From assembly GCF_009789225.1 (NCBI RefSeq), contig NZ_WSTA01000027.1:1-43147 (forward strand): a stretch of 43,147 nucleotides of DNA. Direction: 5' to 3'. The stretch comes from Agromyces seonyuensis (GTDB lineage: Bacteria > Actinomycetota > Actinomycetes > Actinomycetales > Microbacteriaceae). A program made the translations under genes and the position numbers. Below the pieces are notes generated by a model. The model was not told where the DNA came from. It saw only the letters and a program-made list of their open reading frames with translations, and ran no database searches. This document shows positions 33,788-40,850 of the stretch, piece after piece (position 1 is the stretch's first letter; each line of letters starts with the position of its first letter).

Positions 33788-34234
33788 GTGTCTGTGAACC
33801 CCGAACTCGTCGGCCGGGTCTTCCCGCCCGTTCCCGGTTACCTCGTGGGGCGCGAGAAGGTGCGCGAGTTCGCGCGCGCCGTGCTCGCCGAGCACCCGCT
33901 GCACTTCGACGTCGAGGCCGCGCGCGCCGCGGGCTACGCCGACGTCGTGGCTCCGCCGACCTTCCCGGTCGTCGTCCAGGAGCACACGCTCGCCCAGCTC
34001 CTCGCCGAGGAGGACGGCGGCATCGACTTCAGCCGCGTCGTCCACGGCGACCAGCGCTTCACCTACACCCGCCCCGTCGTCGCGGGCGACGAGCTGTTCG
34101 CGCAGCTCGCCGTCACCGCGGTCAAGACGCTCGGCGGCAACTCGATGGTCACGGCCGAGACGACCGTGACCGACGCCGACGGCGACCACGTCGTCACCGC
34201 GATCTCCAGCCTCGTCGTGCGAGGGGACGACTGA
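33788..34234 (+). CDS. MaoC-like dehydratase, N-terminal type (HadA-like subunit)
   Basis: 148 residues, GTG start. FAS1-type hot-dog domain without the catalytic D-x-x-x-x-H: NPELVGRVFPPVPGYLVGREKVREFARAVL, VVAPPTFPVVV and RFTYTRPVVAGDEL. Such subunits pair with the catalytic HadB-like subunit, encoded next (overlap ATGA-type at 34232-34236), to dehydrate 3-hydroxyacyl-thioesters. TAACCT (33775-33780) ends 7 bases before the GTG, so the operon mRNA may be leaderless. The pair precedes murB, an order common in actinobacteria. Confidence 0.87.
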   Translation: MSVNPELVGRVFPPVPGYLVGREKVREFARAVLAEHPLHFDVEAARAAGYADVVAPPTFPVVVQEHTLAQLLAEEDGGIDFSRVVHGDQRFTYTRPVVAGDELFAQLAVTAVKTLGGNSMVTAETTVTDADGDHVVTAISSLVVRGDD

Positions 34235-34653
34235 TGCCCGCACTCGACGACCTCACGATCGGCGACGTCGTCGCCGAGGCGACGTACCCGATCACCCGCG
34301 ACACGCTCGTGCGCTACGCGGGCGCTTCGGGCGACTTCAACCCCATCCACTACCGCGACTCGGTCGCGAAGGCCGTCGGCCTGCCGGGCGTGCTCGCCCA
34401 CGGCATGCTCACGATGGGCTTCGCGGTGCAGCCGGTGTCGGACTGGGCCGGCGACCCCGGCCGCGTGCTCGACTACCAGGTGCGCTTCACTCGCCCGGTC
34501 GTCGTCGACCCCGAGCTCGGCGCGGTCGTCTCCGTCGTCGCGAAGGTCGGCGCGCTCGAGCCCGAGGCCGGCATCGCACGCATCGACCTGACCGTCACGT
34601 TCGACAACGCGACCGTGCTGGGCAAGGCGCAGGCGCGCGTCCGGCTGTCCTGA
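34234..34653 (+). CDS. MaoC-like dehydratase, catalytic type (HadB-like subunit)
   Basis: 139 residues, single hot-dog fold. The hydratase-2 motif YAGASGDFNPIHYRDSVAKAVGLPGVLAHGML contains the catalytic Asp and His. With the upstream subunit it would form an (R)-specific 3-hydroxyacyl dehydratase acting on acyl-ACP or acyl-CoA; the exact chain type cannot be told. The ATG overlaps the preceding stop (TGATG) and murB follows after 7 bases. Confidence 0.9.
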   Translation: MPALDDLTIGDVVAEATYPITRDTLVRYAGASGDFNPIHYRDSVAKAVGLPGVLAHGMLTMGFAVQPVSDWAGDPGRVLDYQVRFTRPVVVDPELGAVVSVVAKVGALEPEAGIARIDLTVTFDNATVLGKAQARVRLS

Positions 34654-34660
34654 GGCATCC

Positions 34661-35845
34661 ATGACCGAGCACGTGCGCCTGGCCGACCTCACCACCCTCG
34701 GGGTGGGCGGGCCGGCTGAGCACCTCGTCACGGCGACAACCCAGCGCGACCTCGTCGACCTCGCGTCGGCCGCGTGGGACGACCCCGACGGCTGGCTCGT
34801 GCTCGGCGGCGGCTCCAACCTGCTCGTGGGCGACGAGCCCGTGCCGGGCACGGTCATCCGGGTCGCGACGAAGGGCATCGAGGAGCTGCCGGGCGCTCGC
34901 TCGGGCACGGTCCGGCTTCGCGTGCAGGCGGGCGAGGTGTGGGACGACCTGGTCGCGCACACCGTCTCCGCCGGCTGGTCGGGACTCGAGGCGCTCTCGG
35001 GCATCCCGGGACTCGCGGGCGCCGCGCCGGTGCAGAACATCGGCGCGTACGGGCAGGAGCTCGGGGGCGTCCTCACCGCGATCGAGTTCCTCGCCGAGGG
35101 CGAGCTCGCGCCGGTCCGGATGCCCGCCGCCGAGCTCGAGCTCGGCTACCGCTCGTCGGTGCTCAAGCACGGGCACCGCGGCGTCGTCGTGTCGATCGAG
35201 CTCGAGCTGCACGACACCGCCGGCGAGCAGGCCGTGCTCGGCGAGGCGCTCGGCGCCCCCGTCGCGTACGCGCAGCTCGCGAACGCGCTCGGCGTGCAGC
35301 TCGGCGACCGCGTCTCGATCAGCGCCGTGCGCGAGACGGTGCTCGCGCTCCGGCGCTCCAAGGGCATGGTCCTCGACCCCGCCGACCCCGACACCGCGAG
35401 TGCCGGTTCCTTCTTCACCAATCCGATCGTGGACGAGCACATCGCCCGGACGCTGCCGTCCGACGCGCCCCGCTGGTACCTCGAACCGGACGCCGCGCCC
35501 GAGGTCATCGCGCTCGGCTCCACCACCGCGACTCCGCTCGACGAGTTCCGCGCCTACCAGGCATCCATGACCGCCGTCGAATCCCGCGAAGACGCGGGCT
35601 CGCCGGTGCTCGTGAAGGTGTCGGCGGCGTGGTTGATCGAGCATGCGGGCATCCGTCGGGGCTTCGCCCTGCCGGGCTCGCGTGCGGCGATCTCGTCGAA
35701 GCACACCCTCGCCCTCACCAACCGGGGCGGCGCGAGCGCCGCGGAGCTCGTGCAGCTCGCCCGGTTCGTGCAGGCGCGGGTGCAGGCGGAATACGGCATC
35801 CGGCTCGTCCCCGAGCCGGTGTGGGTGGGTATCGAGGAGGACTGA
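34661..35845 (+). CDS. murB: UDP-N-acetylenolpyruvoylglucosamine reductase
   Basis: 394 residues. MurB reduces the enolpyruvyl group to lactyl in making UDP-MurNAc for peptidoglycan, in the cytoplasm with FAD and NADPH. Visible motifs are LTTLGVGGPAEHLV, the FAD loop VLGGGSNLLVGD, LSGIPGLAGAAPVQNIGAYGQE and AGSFFTNPIV, whose Ser is the proton donor. VSAAWLIEHAGIRRGF and ISSKHTLALTNRG complete the C-terminal domain. The last base overlaps the ppc start (TGATG). Confidence 0.96.
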   Translation: MTEHVRLADLTTLGVGGPAEHLVTATTQRDLVDLASAAWDDPDGWLVLGGGSNLLVGDEPVPGTVIRVATKGIEELPGARSGTVRLRVQAGEVWDDLVAHTVSAGWSGLEALSGIPGLAGAAPVQNIGAYGQELGGVLTAIEFLAEGELAPVRMPAAELELGYRSSVLKHGHRGVVVSIELELHDTAGEQAVLGEALGAPVAYAQLANALGVQLGDRVSISAVRETVLALRRSKGMVLDPADPDTASAGSFFTNPIVDEHIARTLPSDAPRWYLEPDAAPEVIALGSTTATPLDEFRAYQASMTAVESREDAGSPVLVKVSAAWLIEHAGIRRGFALPGSRAAISSKHTLALTNRGGASAAELVQLARFVQARVQAEYGIRLVPEPVWVGIEED

Positions 35846-38466
35846 TGGGTTCGGTGCCGCTGGGCGACGACGATCCGGATGCGGCGCTCCGCCGCGACGT
35901 AGGACACCTGGGCGGTCTGCTCGGGCGGGTGCTGACGGAGGCGGGCGGCGACGGGCTGCTCGACGACGTCGAGCGCCTGCGCGGGCTGACGATCGCCGCA
36001 CGCGACGGCGACGGCGAGGCGCTCGAGCACGCGAGCGAACTCATCGCGGGGTTCTCGGACGAGCGCGCCGGGCAGGTGGCCCGCGCGTTCACCGTGTACT
36101 TCCACCTCGCGAACCTCGCGGAGGAGCACCACCGGGTGCGCGTCCTCAAGGGCCGGGAGGCGACGGACGCCTCGCGCGACACGTTCGCGGGCGCGCTCGC
36201 GCGCCTCGGCGACGAGGTCGGCGCCGACGGCGTGGCGGAGCGGCTCGCCGGCCTCCGCTTCCACTCGGTGCTGACCGCGCACCCGACCGAGGCGCGCCGC
36301 CGTGCGATCGCCTCGGCGATCCGCCGTCTCGCGGAGCTGCTCGACGAGCGGGAGATCGCCGAGCCCGGCGCGCTCTCGACGAGCGAGCTCGACCGCCGGA
36401 TGCTGGAGGAGATCGACGTCCTCTGGCGCACGGCGCCCGTCCGGACGACCCGGCCCACCCCGCTCGACGAGGTGCGCACGGCGATGAGCGTGTTCGACCA
36501 GACGCTCTTCCAGGTCGTGCCGCACGTCTACCGTCTGCTCGACGACCGCCTGCAGGGCGAGCGCGCCGGGCTCGACGCGCCGAAGGCGCCCGCGTTCGTG
36601 CGCTTCGGCACATGGATCGGCGGCGACCGCGACGGCAACCCCCACGTGACGGCCGCCGTCACGGGCGAGGCGATGGACATCGCCGCGGAGCACATCCTGC
36701 TCGGCCTCGAGCGCGCCGCCGACCGCATCGGCCGCTCCCTCACCCTCGACCAGGCCGACGCGCCCGCCTCGGCGGGGCTGCTCGAACTGCTCGACCGTCA
36801 GGAGGGCGTCGCCGCCCGGCTCTCGACGCGCATCGGCGCCCGTGCCCCGCACGAACCCCACCGCCGGGCCGTGCTGCTCATCGCGGCGCGCATCGCGTCG
36901 ACCCGGCTCGGCGACGAACTCGCCTACACCGACCCGTCGCAGCTGCTCGAGGAGCTGCGCGTCGTGCAGGACTCGCTCGCGACCGGCGGCGCCCGCCGCA
37001 GCGCGTACGGCGAGCTGCAGCACCTCATCTGGCAGGTCGAGACCTTCGGGTTCCACCTCGCCGAACTCGAGGTGCGCCAGCACTCGGCCGTGCACCGCGG
37101 AGCACTGGAGGAGATCCGTTCCGGCGGTGAGCGCTCGGAGCTCACCGAGGAGGTGCTCTCGGTCTTCCGCACGATCGACCGGTTGCAGCGCCGCTACGGC
37201 GTCGACGCGTCGCGCCGCTACATCGTGTCGTTCACGCAGTCCCCCGAGGACCTCGCGAACGTGTACGCGTTGAACGAGATCGTCCGGGCCGAGCACGGCT
37301 CCGCGCCGACGCTCGACGTCATCCCGCTGTTCGAGACGTTCGACGACCTCAACGCGTCGACGGAGATCCTCGAGCAGTACCTGACGCTGCCCGAGGTGCA
37401 GGCCCGCCTCGAGGCGACCGGCCGCAAGCTCGAGGTCATGCTCGGCTACTCCGACTCGTCGAAGGACGTCGGCCCCGTGTCGGCGATCCTCGCGCTGGAT
37501 GCCGCGCAGTCGCGCCTCGCGGAGTGGGCGGAGCGCCACGACCTGGAGCTCACGCTCTTCCACGGCCGCGGCGGCTCGCTCGGCCGCGGCGGCGGCCCCG
37601 CCAACGAGGCGGTGCTCGCGCAGCCCCCGGGCACGGTCGACGGCCGGCTGAAGATCACCGAGCAGGGCGAGGTCATCTTCGCCCGCTACGGCGACCCGTC
37701 GATCGCGGCCCGCCACTTCGAGCAGATGGGCACGGCCGCGCTCCTGGCCGGCAGCCCGTCGAACGAGGCGGTCAACCGCGACGGCCGCACCCGCTTCGCG
37801 GACCTCGCGGTCGAACTCGACCGGGTCTCCCGGGCGAAGTTCCACGAACTCGTGCACGCGCCCGGCTTCGCGCCGTGGTTCGCCGAGGTCACGCCCGTCG
37901 AGGAGCTCGGCCTGCTCGCGCTCGGATCCCGGCCCGCGCGCCGCGGCCTCTCGCTCGAGTCCCTCGAGGATCTGCGGGCGATCCCGTGGGTGTTCGGCTG
38001 GACGCAGGCGCGCATCAATCTCGCCGCCTGGTACGGCGTCGGCTCCGCGCTCGCCGCGATCGACGACGAGGAACTGCTCCGCGAGGCGTACGCCGAGTGG
38101 CCGCTGTTCCGGGCGCTCGTCGACAACATCGAGATGTCGCTCGCGAAGACGGATGCCCGCATCGCGGAGCGCTATCTCGCCCTGGGCGACCGCGACGACC
38201 TCGCCGACCTCGTGCGCAGCGAGCTCGCGCTCACCCGCGAGCAGGTGCTGCGCGCCCACGGCGCGACCGAGCTGCTGGAGCGCCGTCCGGTGCTGCAGCG
38301 CACGGTGCGCGTGCGCAACCCCTACGTGGACGCGCTGTCGCTGCTGCAGCTGCGCGCCCTGAGCGGGCTCCGCACGATCGACCCCGAGGTGCCGACCGAC
38401 GAGTCGCGTCGACTGCTGCTCCTCACGGTGAACGGCGTCGCGGCCGGACTCCAGAACACCGGGTGA
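35845..38466 (+). CDS. ppc: Phosphoenolpyruvate carboxylase
   Basis: 873 residues, the usual bacterial size. It makes oxaloacetate from phosphoenolpyruvate and bicarbonate, replenishing the TCA cycle. Active-site motifs are FHSVLTAHPTEARRR with His146, FGTWIGGDRDGNPHVT, LGYSDSSKDVGPVSA and FHGRGGSLGRGGGPANEAVL; the C-terminus ends GLQNTG as expected. GAGGAGG lies just before the ATG, which overlaps the murB stop by one base, so ppc is co-transcribed with cell-wall and fatty-acid genes. A large intergenic inverted repeat follows. Confidence 0.97.
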   Translation: MGSVPLGDDDPDAALRRDVGHLGGLLGRVLTEAGGDGLLDDVERLRGLTIAARDGDGEALEHASELIAGFSDERAGQVARAFTVYFHLANLAEEHHRVRVLKGREATDASRDTFAGALARLGDEVGADGVAERLAGLRFHSVLTAHPTEARRRAIASAIRRLAELLDEREIAEPGALSTSELDRRMLEEIDVLWRTAPVRTTRPTPLDEVRTAMSVFDQTLFQVVPHVYRLLDDRLQGERAGLDAPKAPAFVRFGTWIGGDRDGNPHVTAAVTGEAMDIAAEHILLGLERAADRIGRSLTLDQADAPASAGLLELLDRQEGVAARLSTRIGARAPHEPHRRAVLLIAARIASTRLGDELAYTDPSQLLEELRVVQDSLATGGARRSAYGELQHLIWQVETFGFHLAELEVRQHSAVHRGALEEIRSGGERSELTEEVLSVFRTIDRLQRRYGVDASRRYIVSFTQSPEDLANVYALNEIVRAEHGSAPTLDVIPLFETFDDLNASTEILEQYLTLPEVQARLEATGRKLEVMLGYSDSSKDVGPVSAILALDAAQSRLAEWAERHDLELTLFHGRGGSLGRGGGPANEAVLAQPPGTVDGRLKITEQGEVIFARYGDPSIAARHFEQMGTAALLAGSPSNEAVNRDGRTRFADLAVELDRVSRAKFHELVHAPGFAPWFAEVTPVEELGLLALGSRPARRGLSLESLEDLRAIPWVFGWTQARINLAAWYGVGSALAAIDDEELLREAYAEWPLFRALVDNIEMSLAKTDARIAERYLALGDRDDLADLVRSELALTREQVLRAHGATELLERRPVLQRTVRVRNPYVDALSLLQLRALSGLRTIDPEVPTDESRRLLLLTVNGVAAGLQNTG

Positions 38467-38474
38467 TCCGTCGT

Positions 38475-38545
38475 CGGTCGAGTAGCGCAGCGTCTCGAGA
38501 CCCGGTGGCGCGGTCTCGATACGCTCCTGCGTCGCTACTCGACCG
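38475..38545. repeat. Large intergenic inverted repeat (Micrococcales-type)
   Basis: The left arm CGGTCGAGTAGCG...TCTCGAGACC pairs with GGTCTCGATACG...CGCTACTCGACCG. The arms are 28 and 34 bases with a small bulge, around a 9-base loop. GGTCTCGATACG...TACTCGACC palindromes are scattered between genes in many Micrococcales. Here it separates the converging ppc and epoxide hydrolase genes and may also act as a terminator. Confidence 0.85.
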
Positions 38546-38560
38546 GTGGGCGCCGTCGTC

Positions 38561-39706
38561 TCACGCCGGTTGCAGCGAGCCGAAGAACGCGCGCAGGTCG
38601 CCGACGAGCTCGGCGGGGCGCTCCATCGCGGGGAAGTGCCCGCCCTTCGGATGCTCGTACCAGCCTGTCAGGTGGTCGTCGCCGTTCAGGATGCGCCGCA
38701 TGAGCGGCTCGTCCCCGAAGGCGGTGATGCCCTGGGGCCGGTCGTGGTGGCGGCCCCACGCGGCCGCCGAGTGCGCGGTGTCGTAGAGCTGGTTCGCGGC
38801 ACCGTCGCCCGCGCCGCCGAACCACGACACGCTCACGAGCGCGAGCAGGTCGTCGACGTCGACGCCCTCGGCCGACGGTGCGCCGACCGGATCCGTCCAC
38901 TCGTGGAACTTCTCGGCCATCCACGTCAGCTGCATGACGGGTGAATCCGCGAGCCCGAACGCGACGCTGAGCGGCCGCGTCGTCTGCAGTGCGAGATAGC
39001 CGAAGTCCTCGGCGCGGGCCGCCTTCGCGGCGTCGTGGCGGCGATGCTCCTCGTCGGTGAGGTGGTCGGTCGGCGGGGTGTACTCGGTCGCGATCGCCCC
39101 GGGGTCGGTGGCGCCGAGGATCCCGACGACGCGCTCGCCGGCATCCAGGCAGAGCTGCTCGGCGACGCCGGCGCCCACGTCCTCGCCGAAGACGGCGAAG
39201 CGGTCGTAGCCGAGCGCGAGCATGACGTCGTCGAAGGCGTGCGCGACGCGGGGGATGTCCCAGCCCGTGCCGACGAGCGGGGTCGAGAGGCCGTAACCGG
39301 GGATCGAGGGCGCGACGACGTGCAACGCGGTCGCCCCACCCGTCGCTCCGCCCATCGGATCGGCGAGGTCCGCGAGGATCCGCGAGAACTCGACGCAGTT
39401 GCTCGGATAGCCGTGGCAGAGCAGCAGCGGCGTCGCGTCGTCGCGCGGCGAGCGCACGTGGAAGCCGTGGATCGGCTGCCCGTCGACGTGCGCGAGGAAC
39501 TGCGGGAGGGCGTTCAGCCGCGCCTCCTGCGCCCGCCAGTCGAAGCCGTCGAGCCACCGGTCGACGAGGGCCTTCGCCTCGGCGACGGGCGTGCCGCGCG
39601 ACCAGTCGTCGACGAGGTCGGCCGGCCATCGGGTGCGCGACAGCCGCTCGGCGAGGTCTCGGATCTCGGCGTCGGGGATCGCGAGTTCGTACGGTTCGAG
39701 GTCCAT
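38561..39706 (-). CDS. Epoxide hydrolase family protein (alpha/beta-hydrolase)
   Basis: 381 residues. The N-terminal epoxide hydrolase domain (about 3-100: YELAIPDAEIRDLAERLSRTRWP, LDGFDWRAQEARLNALPQF) precedes an alpha/beta-hydrolase with the HGYPS oxyanion loop, nucleophile Asp176 in FGEDVGAG and catalytic His357 in HPKGGHFPAMERP. An Asp nucleophile rather than Ser supports epoxide opening by water. The protein is soluble; the substrate is unknown. GGAAGGA precedes the ATG and TACACT lies about 30 bases upstream as a -10 box. Confidence 0.92.
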   Translation of the reverse strand: MDLEPYELAIPDAEIRDLAERLSRTRWPADLVDDWSRGTPVAEAKALVDRWLDGFDWRAQEARLNALPQFLAHVDGQPIHGFHVRSPRDDATPLLLCHGYPSNCVEFSRILADLADPMGGATGGATALHVVAPSIPGYGLSTPLVGTGWDIPRVAHAFDDVMLALGYDRFAVFGEDVGAGVAEQLCLDAGERVVGILGATDPGAIATEYTPPTDHLTDEEHRRHDAAKAARAEDFGYLALQTTRPLSVAFGLADSPVMQLTWMAEKFHEWTDPVGAPSAEGVDVDDLLALVSVSWFGGAGDGAANQLYDTAHSAAAWGRHHDRPQGITAFGDEPLMRRILNGDDHLTGWYEHPKGGHFPAMERPAELVGDLRAFFGSLQPA

Positions 39707-39830
39707 GCTCGGTTCCTTCCGTTCCGCTCCCGCCGGCGAGTGTAGGCAGCGGGGGGCGCGGCGGGAGGCATCCGGCTCAGGCGTCTGGCGGCCCGCCGGG
39801 CGCGGCGCCGGCCGCAGTACGGGCGGGGAG

Positions 39831-39836
39831 TACCCT
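39831..39836 (+). promoter_or_regulatory. -10 box of the tocopherol cyclase-like gene
   Basis: TACCCT ends 6 bases before the ATG at 39843, again suggesting a leaderless mRNA. No clear -35 box. Confidence 0.4.
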
Positions 39837-39842
39837 GCGAGC

Positions 39843-40850
39843 ATGCGATCGCCGGCTGCGTGGCTGCGCGGGGTGCGCCACCCGGAGGGGTTCCACGGGC
39901 GCGGAGTCCGGCACGGGTTCTTCGAGGGCTGGTACGTGAAGCTCGTGAGCGAGGATCGCGCGGCGCGCTGGGCCGTCATCCCGGGGGTGTTCAAAGGGCT
40001 CGCGGATGCCCGCGGCGAGCGCGACGAGGCCTTCGTGCAGGTGCTCGACGGGCTGACCGGGCGCTCCTGGTACCACCGGTTCCCGATCGAGGAGTTCGAC
40101 GCGGCCGAGCGCGGCTTCGACGTGTGCGTCGGCGCGAACCGGTTCTCCGCTGCCGGGGCGGAACTCGACCTGCCGCAGTTGCGCGGGAGCGTCGGTTTCG
40201 CCGGTCCGCTCGAACCGTGGCCCGTGACGTTCGGCGAGCCCGGCATCATGGGCTGGTACGGCATGGTGCCCTTCCTCGAGTGCTTCCACGGCGTCGTCTC
40301 GTTCGGCCACGGCCTCACCGGCACCCTCGACGTCGAGGGCGCGCCCGTCTCCTTCGACGGCGGCCGCGGGTACGTCGAGAAGGACTGGGGCTCGGCGTTC
40401 CCGTCCGGTTACGTCTGGCTCGCGAGCAACCACGTCGACGCGGGCGTCGGCGACGGGTCCGACGCGTCGCTCGTCGCGTCCGTCGCGATCATCCCGTGGC
40501 TCGGCACGGCGTTCCGCGGGTTCATCGTCGGGTTCCGGCACGGCGGTCGCCTCTACCGCTGGGCGACGTGGAACCGCGCACGCGAGCGAACGCTGCAGAT
40601 CGACGACGACCGCATCCGGTGGAGCCTCGAAGGGCCCGACGGCATCCTGCAATTGGATGCCCGACGCGTCCGCGGCGGCCTCCTGCACGCGCCGGTGCGC
40701 ACGCAGATGCACCAGCGCGTCGAGGAGACCCTCGATGCGACCGTCGTGCTGCGCCACGTCGACCGCGACGGCCGGGTGCTGCTCGAGGGAACCGCGGCGT
40801 GCGCTGGCCTCGAGGTCGTCGGCGACACCGACCGCCTGCTCGCGCTCTAA
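39843..40850 (+). CDS. Tocopherol cyclase family protein
   Basis: 335 residues, soluble, beta-rich. FFEGWYVKLVSE near the N-terminus, GIMGWYGMVPFLECFHGVVS and GRGYVEKDWGSAFPSGYVWLASNH are hallmarks of this family, which has two lipocalin-like halves. Plant members form the chromanol ring of tocopherol; bacterial ones have no known substrate and actinobacteria do not make tocopherol, so a different lipid is likely. Its TAA stop overlaps the stop of the converging gene. Confidence 0.87.
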   Translation: MRSPAAWLRGVRHPEGFHGRGVRHGFFEGWYVKLVSEDRAARWAVIPGVFKGLADARGERDEAFVQVLDGLTGRSWYHRFPIEEFDAAERGFDVCVGANRFSAAGAELDLPQLRGSVGFAGPLEPWPVTFGEPGIMGWYGMVPFLECFHGVVSFGHGLTGTLDVEGAPVSFDGGRGYVEKDWGSAFPSGYVWLASNHVDAGVGDGSDASLVASVAIIPWLGTAFRGFIVGFRHGGRLYRWATWNRARERTLQIDDDRIRWSLEGPDGILQLDARRVRGGLLHAPVRTQMHQRVEETLDATVVLRHVDRDGRVLLEGTAACAGLEVVGDTDRLLAL

